Shown here: positions 35,173 to 46,261 of the stretch, piece by piece
Layout: every line of letters starts with the position of its first letter
Numbering within the stretch: the first letter of the stretch is position 1
Assembly (NCBI RefSeq): GCF_002994745.2
Contig: NC_037094.1
Coordinates: 44,281,139-44,345,138 of the forward strand
Length of the DNA: 64,000 nucleotides
Origin: Rosa chinensis
Taxonomy: Eukaryota > Streptophyta > Magnoliopsida > Rosales > Rosaceae
Reading direction: 5' to 3'
The notes under the pieces: generated by a model
Seen by the model: the letters and a program-made list of their open reading frames with translations, nothing else
Databases searched by the model: none
Told to the model about the DNA's origin: nothing
Made by a program: the position numbers and the translations under genes

Positions 35173-35744
35173 CCAGGTATCTCCCCTGAAATCATCACGC
35201 ACAAGTTGAGCATCAAACCATCCTTCTATCCTATCAAACAGAAGCGGGGGGCCTTTGATGAAGAAAAGTATCGTGCGATAGGGGAGGAGGTTGCCAAGCT
35301 CCAGGGCATTGGGTTCATCCGCCAAGTCATCCATCCCCAGTGGATTTCCAACCTGGTTATGGTCAAGAAGCCCAGCGGAAAGTGGCGGATGTGTGTCGAC
35401 TTTAAAAATCTTAACAAAGCATGCCCAAAGGATAGTTTCCCGCTACCCCGCATTGATCAACTGGTTGATGCAACCGCCGGACATGAGATCCTTAGCATGA
35501 TGGACGCTTTCTCCGGCTATAATCAGATCAAGATGCATCTCGGCGACCAGGAATGCACCACTTTCACCACCGACAAGGGCCTATACTGCTACAATGTTAT
35601 GCTTTTCGGTCTGAAGAACGTCGGCCCAACTTATCAAAGACTGATGAATGCCATGTTCGCGGAGCATCTCGGAAAAATAATCGAGGTCTACGTGGACGAC
35701 ATGTTGGTCAAGAGCATAAAGGCCAGCGAACATGTGGCTAATTT
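35173..35744 (+). pseudogene. Element F pol, RT part, continued after element C
   Basis: Continues 23446 in the same protein order: PGISPEIITHKLSIKPSF, fingers and palm of RT, and the YVDDMLVKS box near 35695-35720. It stops at 35744 after KASEHVAN. In element C the next bases lead on to GMRLNPEK, which is exactly where element D begins (18085). About 30 bp are missing between the two halves. The frame is open throughout this part. Confidence 0.92.
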
Positions 35745-35950
35745 TTATTTTTATTCTCTATACTCTCTCTCTCTCTCCCCCTTCCCCCTCCCTCCCTCCC
35801 TGCCGCCGCCGGAAGCAAATCCTCTCTTTCATTCCACCTCCAAAGACTCGTTTCATCAGAAGCCCAACCAGCCCATCTTCTCCCTCACTCTCTCACTCAA
35901 TTCCCATTCTCCTCATCCCTACATTTGCATCCGAATTCGTATTCGAAACA

Positions 35951-36163
35951 ATGTTCACCACTCTAATCTCATCACCCAAACCAGACTCCAGCTCTCCATC
36001 TCCAACACTTTCACTCCCTCTCAATCTCGACATACACGTATCCATGTCCCCAAAACTCATCCCAACCAAAACTTTCGCCTCCACAGTTTTAACCAGCTTA
36101 ATAAACGACCCCACCCCTCACCACCGCCCTACAGTCACCAATCTTCGCTCCGCCGTGAAGTAA
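35951..36163 (+). pseudogene. Unrecognised captured exon-like ORF in the Pack-MULE
   Basis: Open frame of about 70 codons from ATG at 35951 (MFTTLISSPKPDSSSPSPTL) to the stop after SAVK, preceded by a CT-rich, leader-like stretch. Ser/Pro/Thr-rich, like a plastid transit peptide or a disordered N-terminus. I do not recognise the parent gene. The composition and leader make a captured first exon plausible, but this is inference. Confidence 0.4.
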
Positions 36164-36269
36164 TCTACTCCCGAACTCCCTCCCAAATCAACAAATTCAA
36201 GCAACTCTGGATCTGCAATTTCAAGATCCAAAATCCAAAATTTCCAGATCAAACTAAAAGTAAATTTCA

Positions 36270-36535
36270 AACTACATTCCTCCACCTGAACCACTTCCTC
36301 GTCGGAGCTCGCATCTTCTCTCCTCTTCACATACACATCATCACCAACCTCAAACTCACCTCCATCTGGCGACACCGGTGAGAAATCGACTTCAGCTCTA
36401 CTCCACTTGCCCTTCTCCTTGTGCTTCGAGTTCTTTGATTTCTTATGTTGTGCAACAGATTTGGGGGTGTTGACATGGTCAGAGGAGGAGGAGGAGGGAG
36501 GGCGTCGAAGTGTAGGGAGGTGCGGCGCGTGGATC
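36270..36535 (-). pseudogene. ORC1-like fragment captured by the Pack-MULE
   Basis: Minus-strand frame with APHLPTLRRPPSSSSS, a Lys-rich stretch (KKSKNSKHKEKGKW), then GEFEVGDDVYVKRRED followed by an acidic run and VEEC. This agrees with the N-terminal part of plant ORC1, the large subunit of the origin recognition complex, just before its PHD finger: there an (E)F-E-I/V-GDDVYVKRRED motif precedes an acidic stretch and the first zinc cysteine. The similarity ends after VEEC, as at an exon end, and no zinc finger, BAH or AAA domain follows. It lies reversed relative to the MULE as drawn and cannot make ORC1. Confidence 0.72.
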
Positions 36536-37045
36536 GGGGAGGATTGGCGGAGAGTAGAGTAGGAGGAGGAGAGAGAGAAGGCTATGAGGACTTGGGATCG
36601 GATCGGGAGTTGGAGGATCTCTTGGAGGATTTGGGATCTGATCGGATTGGAGACTTTGCAGCCTCCTCCATGAGGACTGCGCAGTGAAGAGAGAGAAAGG
36701 GGAGAGAGGGCCTGAGGACGCACAGTGGAGAGAGAGAAAGGGGGGAGAGAGAGAGAGAGAGAGAGAGAATATAGAGAAAACATAAAAATAAAAAATAAAA
36801 AATATATTAAATAGGAAATGTCCATTCTGCCCTCCTTCAGGGTTTAAAAATCTGAAGTGTGGGCCCCCTTGTCGGCTCCAACTCAGCTGCTGACGTCATT
36901 TTTGGACCCAGATTCAAATTTTGGACTTGGGTGATGTTGTTTGAAAGTACAAGGACCAGTCTGATTAAAAAAAAAGTTTAAGGACTAGTCTGATTTTAGG
37001 CCTAAAGTTCAGGGGGGTAAACTGAATTTAATCCTATAAAAAATG

Positions 37046-37482
37046 AAAAGCCAATGAATTTGCTAATAACACAAGATTATAACCAAGTGACACTACTAAA
37101 AAGCAGCATGTTAGATCAATATTGTAGCAAATTCGTAGGTAGACCTATTGAGACTTGTGTACCCGATCATGTTATAATAGAAAATTAAAATTCATGCATG
37201 TAGACTTTATTTTTCTTAATTACAAACTTAGAAAACCCAATAACATGAATTTTCGTAGCTAATTCCCTCATTGATTTTACATTAATGACACATTTACTTG
37301 GAATGAAAAAAAGTCATGAATCAAAGACAATTGGAATGGAAGAAGTCATGAATCAGAGATAACTGGAGTGAGAGAGAAAAGAATCGGTATAAGAATCATA
37401 CCTAAACCCATAACCCCCTTTGGTTATCAATTACGGGTTATTTAGGAATCAAATCTTGATAATAAGGTGGGACCCACATCTA

Positions 37483-37485
<3 letters not shown>
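37046..37485. other. AT-rich non-coding DNA right of the MULE
   Basis: Nothing coding seen. A duplicated phrase around AAAGTCATGAATCA(A/G)AGA occurs at 37310-37365. Confidence 0.5.
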
Positions 37486-37514
<29 letters not shown>

Positions 37515-37515
37515 A

Positions 37516-37926
37516 TCTTGCTCAGGTGCGGATATCTGTACCTAAGCCTAAGCAAAAGGTACGGATTTCCTGTTTTTACCCAGTTTTTTATCACATATTT
37601 ACATCTTAACCGTTCAGTTTTTAGGTCCTAATGTATAGATTATCTCTACAAATTTTCAGCCAAATTGATGATCGTTAAGGCATCCAAAACTGCAATTTAC
37701 ACGAACGAACCGAATCTGTCGAACCATAATCGTTCGTGTTCATTGTTGTAAATTGTAGTTTTGAATGCCTTAACAATCATCAAATTGGTTGAAATGTTGC
37801 AGAGATGATCTATACATTAGGACCTAAAAACTGAACGGTTAAGATGTAAACGTGTGATAAAAAAGTAGGTAAAAACCGGAAATCCGTATCTAAGCAAAAG
37901 GTACGGATATCCGCACCTGAGAAGCC

Positions 37927-37929
<3 letters not shown>
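37516..37929. mobile_element. Foldback MITE in a (TA)n tract, about 410 bp
   Basis: Two long inverted arms: 37521-37715 (CTCAGGTGCGGATATCTGTA ...) and 37725-37922, the reverse complement with roughly 10-15% changes. It would fold into one long hairpin. (TA)n runs lie on both sides (37486-37514 and 37930-37976), so a TA target, as in Tc1/mariner-type MITEs, is likely, but the repeat hides the exact duplication. No coding capacity. Confidence 0.75.
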
Positions 37930-37976
<47 letters not shown>

Positions 37977-37979
<3 letters not shown>

Positions 37980-39740
37980 TTTCCAAAACAAGTGTCATCA
38001 ATCTATTAAAACCAAGAATGTGGGTAACAACATAAACATGACCAACCCTCGCAGGCTAGCTACGTCAATATTGAATCATGCAATGTAACCTTAGAACTAC
38101 CTTAATGTTGATACCCTAAAATCGGCACCAGAACCAAAGTAACTATGACAATGCTAGGGTGATGGACCACGGTCCACCCTAACTTATTCTAAAAAATCCG
38201 GGACGACCCTACGTAGAAGGGGCTTCCCTAAGAGTACCACTAGTAGAAACCAACAAAGACTCATCCAAGACAGGTTGAGGATCGATAAATGACACCTCAA
38301 CCATCTATAGCTCACATTTCGCAGACCCAAAGCTCCTTTTCTTAGCTTTCTTGGAGCCTAATGCGACAGCCTCCAACTTCCATGGATGCACATCCACCAA
38401 CTTAGGCTTGTTCTTAGAACCCACAAGCCTACCTACTTTACATTTCTTCGCCGGAAAAACCATCAGCTTACCATTCAGATGGAGAAGTTCCATTCCGGTT
38501 CAAATGCCAACTCGAATAGGATTGTAGAGGTAGGGGACCCATTCTTCACACGCTTACTGTATGTCACAATCTCCATCAAAGCATTACACTTCACTCCCGC
38601 CACCAAAAGTCCAGAAGCAGTTGCATAGTTCACCGAGGTCGGCTTAGGGAGTGAAGCTTGGTTACAAAACTTGTTCCGTTGGGTTACAAAACTTGTTCTG
38701 TTGGGTGACAAACTCTGCATCAGAGATTTCCGGCAAAGAGAACAAGAAGGCCGAAGGTACCTTCAGAAATGGGTTAGGGCTTAATACCTTAGCCATTGGA
38801 TTACCTATATTGACCGCTGTCGGTCCCTTCAGAAGAGTTCCACCCGTCCTTGGCCTGACCCAGGCAAAATGGTTTGGGTTAGGGCTAGGGTTAGGGTTTA
38901 GGAAATTCAAACCAGAAGAAGCACTGCCGCTCTACAACCTGCACCCCAGACATGTCCAGTAGACCTCCACATCCATTCCTAGAGTGTTCCAGCATACCAC
39001 AGATCTTGCAATAGCCAAAGGTCTTCTCATACTTGAAGGTAAGTATCGCCAACACCTTATTGGAGCCAAACTCGAAGAGCATAGGAGGATATACTTGTGT
39101 AACTGGATCAGAAAGGAGGTGAACGATCTTGACTCGAACCTTTGTACCCCGACAAATTCCACCCTTGTCTACCTGCAATAGGTCCCAGAGTTGCACCAAT
39201 TAAAGTAGAGGCCTCGTTTGTCATGAGGGCAAGATGAAGTCTAGAATCTCCACCCAAATTGGGAAAGACCATATCGGTACCTTTACAGCATCACTCAGTC
39301 CATCAAAATTAGCCAAAACAAACATAGAACGGTCGTAGAACCACAGACCACTGAAAAATGATTTGCTCACCTTCCTCCGCCTTGATGAAACGCAAACACA
39401 AACTTATCCCCTTGGGCTTTCATTGAGAGGCGGTTCCTCAGTCTCCATAACGCAGCCAGCGTCCCAATCAGGGCCTTGGGATCAGGCCTCTTCTTGCTTG
39501 CAATTATACAACCCACAACATAAGAGTTCCCTGAGATAACAGCGTCTCCAGCGGCACCAAATGAAACCCGGCCATTGTCGGTGATGGCCAGCGCGGTCGC
39601 AAACCTAGCATAAACCTCCTCAGACATCTAGAGGCAGTAAGGTGCTGAACGAAGAGAAAGCAAGAAACCCTAAATCCGAAACCTAGACGAAAACCCTAGC
39701 CTCTTTGTCGCTTCTACAGTAGAGAAGAGTTAACAATTAA
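37977..39740 (-). mobile_element. ORF1-only L1-type retroposon, copy 1
   Basis: Minus-strand non-LTR element with a leader (39740-39628), an ORF1 remnant (39627-38305), a 3' UTR and an A/TA-rich tail that ends at the (TA)n run. There is no ORF2: no RT, endonuclease or zinc-binding domain anywhere between ORF1 and the tail. It resembles copy 2 (49876-51509) in plan. Confidence 0.65.
38305..39627 (-). pseudogene. L1-type ORF1 protein (DUF4283 plus zinc knuckle), degenerate
   Basis: Starts MSEEVYARFATALAIT at 39627 with the DUF4283-type N-terminal region (RLSMKAQGDKFVFAF at about 39420-39380), an RNA-binding domain of plant L1 ORF1 proteins. Stops and frameshifts follow. A zinc knuckle CKICGMLEHSRNGC (C-x2-C-x4-H-x4-C) lies at about 39010-38965. 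The C-terminal part has a basic GRLVGSKNKPK motif (about 38420), like the GRPLGSKNKG of copy 2. It would bind element RNA; this copy is inactive. Confidence 0.75.
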
Positions 39741-40410
39741 TTATAATACCTATATATGTTAATAAACGTAGAAATCTCATGCATTGGAATCATTCTTATA
39801 CCTATATATGTTAGTAAACGCATGAAATCTCATACACCACAATCATTTATTTATTTCTATTCCCATTACAAGTAAATAAATGTGCCATAAGAGCAGTCAT
39901 TTTTGCAAAGAAAAGTTTAGGCAATCCCACACTTAATTTTCTCAATATTTCTATTTTCTGTTAAGCTCTATGTACATGCCGATTGCCGACGTGCATAGTG
40001 ATCGTGAATTTGTGATTAGTGATTATTGATGAGTGATGAGTGATGACCCACAGGTGATTAATAAGTATGACGAGCCGGTACGAGTCTGTCATCGAAGCGG
40101 TGACAACTAACAAGTTGTTAGACAATCCCAGCGGGCCGGCCGAGTCAAAACCCTCCTTGTCAACTCACCTGGTCACGGCCTTATTTTCATAAATTAAAAT
40201 TAAATAAATAAATAAAAAAGAAACCTCGCTTTCGGATTGGGTTGTCGTCGGCTATCTCATTCTCATCCAAAACACCCCCCCCAATTCATCTACCCTCTCT
40301 TCACTTTTCTCTCTCTCTCTCTCTCTCTAGCTTTAGAGAGAGAAAATCCGCAGAGAAGAATAGCACAAATAAAATAGCAAAGGGTTAGGGTTTTTCTCAC
40401 AGAGGCGAAA
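39741..40410 (+). promoter_or_regulatory. Upstream region and leader of the RETICULATA-RELATED gene
   Basis: About 670 bp. A near-duplicate phrase around ACCTATATATGTTA(A/G)TAAACG occurs at 39748 and 39801. A (CT)n run at 40310-40328 is followed by GAGAGAGA and a purine-rich leader up to the ATG. Such CT runs are common in plant leaders. No clear TATA box chosen. Confidence 0.45.
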
Positions 40411-43400
40411 ATGTCTCACGCAGTGTTCCACACCGCTCAATTCATGCCCATGAACACGCAGCTCCCCAAGAAGCCCAGGCTGGCGGGGCCCCTACAGCCG
40501 ATGATTGCTCAGCCGCTCAAGCTCCGGCGGGGTCTGGCGGTCAAGGCCTGCTGTGCGTCTCCGTCTACTTCCGACTCGGTGGAGGGGCAGTCGGCCACCT
40601 TGTTGGAGCGCTGCTTCGTGGCGCCGTCGTCGTCGCCGGCCGCGAGCCGTGAGTTCGGTCCGGTTATGAAGGGGCAGTACGGTGCTTTTGGTGCCGTGAC
40701 GCTTGAGAAGGGGAAGCTGGATATGACTCAGAAGCAATCCAAGTCTAGCCCTGAGGTCAGTCTCACTCTCATCTCCTTCCTAAAATACTGAAGATACACA
40801 CAGTTTTTAAATTGTTAATTCGAATTCGGTGAGGTCTGGTTTGTAATTTGCTTTGGGAATACTCAAGTTTGATACTCTGGAACAGAAGTTGTGCTAGGAT
40901 ATTGAATATAGGATGGTTAAATTCAGTGCCGGAACAAAATATTTACAAAAGTACCACTAAGCTAATTTGTTTTCTCCAGTGAAAACGGAAGGAATTGATT
41001 AGTCCATTGGTGGCCAGGTGACTTATGAAATTCAGGAGTTTTGTTGTTTCCTAATTGAAATGATTTATGTGAAAACACTTTTTTTTTGCTGAAATTGGAA
41101 TTTCAAATTGTTTTAAAGAGAGTTGAGTGTGCTGTGTGATTTAGAATAGAGAAAGAAGGGAGGGAAAAGCGAAACCAGAACACTTATCAGCAGGCAATTA
41201 AGTAAAGTTGTGGGAGGGCTATTGGGTGGGAAATACAGATGTTTGCAACTGTTTTCATCATTTATGCAGATTGTCCAATCTTCATAGTATGCAGGTCCCC
41301 TGCTATCCATTCCATTGATTTAGGAGGCGTAGATTAAAAGGAGTATGATATTTAGGGACCTAGAGGTGAGGAGATAGCTTCTTGGATATGTTTGGGAATC
41401 ACTTTGGGCGTCATTTCCTTCAGAGTTGGGACAGTTCTACTCAGGCCTTTTCTTCTAATTTCTTAATAAGTCTTTTAGTATAAAAGAACCAAGAACAAAA
41501 TATTGTAAATATACTTGACACAACTAAACTAAGGCTTATAATGTATGGCTTATGATTAGATCCTCGTACCCTAAAAAAGTAAAGAGGCCACTAATTCGTA
41601 GACAGAATCACTTGTAGTTTGTCGCACTTATTAGGCACTGGTCTTCCAAAATTGTTGTTGCCTTCATCCAAAATTGTTGACTGGCATCAGACACTTGTGC
41701 GTATACTCTACTCCAGTTGAGGATCTGCTCTCATATAGCAATCTTACCATATATATAAAATGGTATGCATCATTTACCTCCATTTTTGTTGCCAGTCATT
41801 CATGGACCAAAACTTGTTGTTCTGTGTTCCACTTATTAGGCATTGGTTATCCAACATGTCTCCTTCCAATCATCCAAATTTGACTGTGTCAGATAGTTGG
41901 CTATCTACTTTCGTTCAGTTCAGGACTCTGCTTTGATTAAGCAATTCTTGCCATATCTAAACTGGCATTTGATTTACTGCATTTGATTTACTTCCCTTTT
42001 TTGTGTATAGTTTTTGTTTGTTTGTTTTCGGTTATTTTGTTTTATGAGGATGCTAATGTTTGATTTTGCAGCTGCAAACTGGGGGAGGTGGTGGAGATAT
42101 TGGAAAGAAGATAAATCATGGAGGTGGTGATGGAGGTGACGATGATGGCGATGATGATGATTACTTTGATGACTTTGATGACGGTGATGAGGGGGATGAG
42201 GGTGGCCTTTTTAGAAAACGCATGTTTCTTGAAGAGGTTGGGAATCTAATTTAAACAATATTTTCTGCCCTGCTGGTGTCAATTGAATTTTTTAGACGTA
42301 CTGACGTCAATTGAATTTTTTAGATGTACTGATGTCAATCTTTTCGCCAGCTGTTTGATCGCAAATTTGTAGATGCAGTTTTGAACGAGTGGCAAAAGAC
42401 AATGATGGATTTACCTGCCGGCTTTCGGCAAGCTTATGAAATGGTGCAGTATTTCTTATATCACTTATGGTTGAAAAGATTTAAGCTAGACTATGTGCTA
42501 CTAATACTTAATAGAAAAAGAATCACTTTCAGCTAAGACACTAACTCAAACATTGCCTCCAGGGATTGGTCAGCTCCGCTCAAATGGTAAGATTCTTAGC
42601 AACCAATGCCAGACCAACCACTACTAGGTTCATTTCTCGTTCACTTCCTGATGGGGTATCAAGGGCATTCATTGGCAGGTGATTTTTGTTATGGCCTACA
42701 TTCACTGAAATTGTATCATTTCAATGTTTTTGCTGCCTAATTTTTATTTAGAATTTGGTAATCACTTTAGATTTATCTTCTTGGGCCAAATTCACTGATT
42801 GGAGGACCAGTTTCTGTTTATAATGTTTTGATTTACAATTTAGGTCCTACTTGCTGGACTAATTTATGTTGCTTATCTACTATAGTTTCAAAGGGTGTAC
42901 TGTTTCAGGTGACAACTTGTCCATTAGAAATTGTACTTAACGACCTGACATCTTTTATGTTGTTTTACTTTGAACACATGCTTTAATTTTGGACATATAA
43001 AAGAAGGATTGTTCACACGCCATAGGTATAACTATGACATCATCTGTCTGGTTGTATTAATTGATATTATAATTGTAGTGTTTGATTTTTGTACTCCCTT
43101 AGTTTCACTCCAATAATATTTCGTTTATACAGTAAGCAACGTCTGCGTAATATCATCATTTTGGTTGTATTACTTGATTCAAGGCATTCAAGTGAAAGAT
43201 GGGTGCCTGGAGTTAACTTTCCCTATCAAAATTGTGATGACATTTACTGATTGATGAAATAACTTTTAGATTATTTATTCAATGAATATGCTATACCCAT
43301 AATTCTTGATTTACTTCTAAGGTGCTTATCTTTGTACTGTCCATTGAATTCTTAATAACCATCTGTGGTTATTTTAGTCCTTAGAACTGATGTGTAAACT

Positions 43401-46261
43401 AATTTTCTGTGCAGAATGCTTGCAGATCCTGCTTTCTTGTATAGGTTTCTGTTAGAGCAGGTTGGGACGATTGGTTGCTCAGTTTGGTGGGAAGTAAAGA
43501 CTCGTAAGGAAAGGTGTGTGTTCATGTTATGGCAAAGGCATGAAATTAGTCTGAAGCTTTTAAATACTTACTGATAGATTTATGTTCAATTTAATAGGAT
43601 AAAGCAAGAATGGGATCTGGCACTTATAAATGTGCTCACAGTAGCAGCATGCAATGCTGTTGTTGTCTGGTCACTTGCTCCTTGTCGTTCATATGGGAAC
43701 ACATTCAGGTTTGATTTGCAAAATACATTGCAAAAGCTCCCCAACAATATATTTGAGAAGAGCTACCCAATGAGGGAATTCGACCTGCCAAGGAGAGTTC
43801 ATTCCTTCTTCTATAAGGCTGCTGAGTTGTGTATGGTTGGACTATCTGCCGGAGCAGTTCAAGGCGCTTTATCAAACTTTTTATCACATAAAAAGGAGGA
43901 AAGGTATGTAGAGGGTTTTGTCATCCATTATTGTTTTCATAGCGAAATAAACAGAGATAAAGGAAAATCTGAGATTTTTCATCAAATACTAAAGTCTATG
44001 GTAAAAGTTTAACAATTTAGTTTGTTTAATTCATGCCACCTTTTTACCTGATATTTGGCACGTTTGTCTTATTTGTGTTTTTTTTTTTGGGGGCTTTTTT
44101 TTTGCCTTTCAACCATTTAAACAGTGGAATCTGTACTATAAAAGCAGATATAACCTGGTTATAGCTATTTAAATTCAATAAGTGGGTGATGAGCATGTTG
44201 AAATTACTTTGATTGAAAAAGAATTTTCTTTATGAAATTATAAAATAATCCACTAAAAGAAAGTTTATATGGCATAAAAAGAATGTAGTCTCAATACTTG
44301 GATGTATGGCTCAGTACTTGAGATATTTTTACTTTAGTAACATTGTATGTAATGGCTGCATCTTTTTCCTTTTTCGAAAAAAAGTCCTTGGTTTGAAAAT
44401 TATTTGAACATTGTTATTTTTATTGTTAGTTCACATCTGCACTAAGAAAGTATCATTTTACAGCTTTTGATTTTGTTGTAAAATAGCTATTTAATTGCAT
44501 TACGTTTTCTGTGCTGTCATGTATTGCTTTTTTAAACATGAGAATAAATCCATAAGTTTATCATTTAAGGGTATGATTTCCAGCAATATATTTTGGGAGT
44601 TGCAGGAGTAATTTTTCACTATTAGTTTCTATGGTTATAAGTATATATTTTGATTTCAATATAATATTCCTATTTGGAGTTATGGAAGTTTTCTTGTAAT
44701 AGGTTGTTTAGGTGTTTTATACTCGTGAGAAAAAGTTTTGCAATACTTGGAGAGATATAATGATGTATACATATATTTTGTTTTGAATAGTGAAGGGGTC
44801 AGTGACCAAAAAAGATGGTGAAAGTGTTCCACTGAAAGAGTTATTTTTTATAAGAAAAATCCTCTTAAGATGTCCCTTCCCCTCCCTTCGTTTATAAATA
44901 TTTGGCAGATTTAGAGTCTTAGTTTTCATATGCTTACGCTTTTACTTTTCTTTTTCATCTTTAGTTCCAATGCAATTGTCAACTTGTTTGACAGGTTATC
45001 GGTAACGATCCCTAGTGTGAAAGCAAATGCACTTGGTTATGGTGCCTTCCTAGGACTTTATGCGAATCTGAGATATCAGCTGTTATGTGGATTTGATAGA
45101 GCTGTGATGAACCATTTTGATGTTATTGGAGTGGCGCTGGTTCTAAGCACGGCATTCAGGTATGCTTTTCTATATTCGGTACCTTACATTTAAAGAGTGT
45201 TGTCCTTCCATACATAGACATTCTTCCAGTTTTTCATTAGTATATCTGGCTAAGAAATGCTTTGCTAGAAGAATTTAGATGAGAAGTGCTAGATACTTTC
45301 CTTGTGTCCACTTCTACCTTTTTTTTCCCCAGACAATCCCTTGCTACCATTTCCAATGTACTTAGAACTCGTCACTCATATTCTTGGCAGCACAAATTGA
45401 TTGAATAATTTTTTGTTTCCTGTGGTGTGAGTCTGATGACTCCCTTTTTGAAGAGGATCCCTCTAAGAAAGGAAATGGACAACATTGTTGTTGTCCACCC
45501 AATAATGTGGTCCAATAATATGCGCATTCACTGAATCCTTTATCGAAGTAGATGACCAAATTATTAGCAGTAATTGTGAGTGTAGAAAATATATTGTTTG
45601 GATCATTGGACGCACTATGGAATTGTCCCATAACTGTTTTCAAGAAGTAAATATATATACCCTAGAAACATTCCGATTTTTTTTTTTTTTGACAGTGTTG
45701 GTGTGCTTTGCTTTGGAATTGATTAAAACTTGGATCATGTTATAGTCACGTTAGGATTCCTAGTTAATTGTGCAGCACTATTACACATGTTTTTTTTTCT
45801 TTCTTTCTTTCTAATCCTTCCCTATATGCTTGCCCCATCATGAGGGCATCAAGATGAAATGTTTTATTTTGTTTATTTCAGTAATGTGTTTATTAGGTCT
45901 TTGATTTACATTGTTGAATTGGCGAACATATGTCCACGTATATTTGGGCGGTCATCTGACTCATCCTGGGTAATGTACACAGGGTTTTGAATATTCAGTT
46001 AGGTGAGAGATCAAGGTTGGCTTGGCTTGGCGTGGAGGCTGATCCGCTGGTTCAGTCGGATGATCTTTGAAGGCTTACAGTAGGCCTTCTGAGAGTGTTG
46101 ATCGGTCCTCTCCAAAATGGTTTATATCAAAGAATGCTGTTGTATCTGGACTTGGGCTCCTTGGCATTAAACAAAGGAATGATGACTCTGTTGGTGAGGG
46201 GGAATCTTCAGCCCCCAAGACACGTAGAAAGCGGATTGTCCGGAAGAAGGTGGCTGCATAG
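40411..46261 (+). CDS. RER4: RETICULATA-RELATED protein, plastid (RER4-like), frameshifted in last exon
   Basis: Eight exons: 40411-40755, 42072-42236, 42351-42443, 42563-42678, 43415-43513, 43598-43903, 44995-45159, 45983-46261; all introns are GT-AG and phases agree. Exon 1 encodes a Ser/Arg-rich plastid transit-like N-terminus. Exon 2 encodes a Gly/Asp run (DDDGDDDDYFDDFDDGDEGD) then FRKRMFLEE. Exons 3-7 carry the DUF3411/RETICULATA core with hydrophobic segments (ALINVLTVAACNAVVVW; AAELCMVGLSAGAVQGAL). Members sit in plastid membranes and affect leaf mesophyll development and metabolism; the biochemical role is not settled. Exon 8 has lost one T in a T run (46065-46068; CTT TGA where the family reads D-D-L-L-K-A-Y), giving a stop at 46068-46070. 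The remaining 64 codons, ending RRKRIVRKKVAA-like, are intact in the next frame. The number 4 within the family is my best match, not certain. Confidence 0.88.

Larger units (their letters stand above)
35745..37034 (+). mobile_element. Pack-MULE, larger part of the MULE split by inversion
   Basis: Right end is the terminal repeat (36805-37033) shared with 18086-18320. The left side starts inside the other terminal repeat: the run TTTTTATTTTTATTCTCTATA followed by (CT)n is the mirror of the stretch just inside the right repeat (36725-36800). The interior is GC-richer and holds two gene-like fragments: an ORC1-like piece on the minus strand and an unrecognised plus-strand ORF. The right flank is TATAAAAAAT (37035-37044). 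Joined with 18086-18320 the element would be about 1.5 kb. Confidence 0.85.

Noticed and set aside
35173..36381. A single 391-codon protein joining RT with a Ser/Pro-rich tail
   Set aside because: The frame runs across the inversion junction at 35744; the tail is MULE sequence, not a natural fusion.
37091..37110. CACTACTAAAAA as a possible second CACTA end
   Set aside because: No subterminal repeats or partner end seen; likely chance.
38872..38901. Telomere-like TTAGGG/TTTAGGG words
   Set aside because: Only three to four irregular words, inside a decayed LINE ORF1; not a telomere tract.
42060..42254. Gly/Asp-rich frame as a separate small gene
   Set aside because: It is exon 2 of the RETICULATA-RELATED gene read on into the intron.
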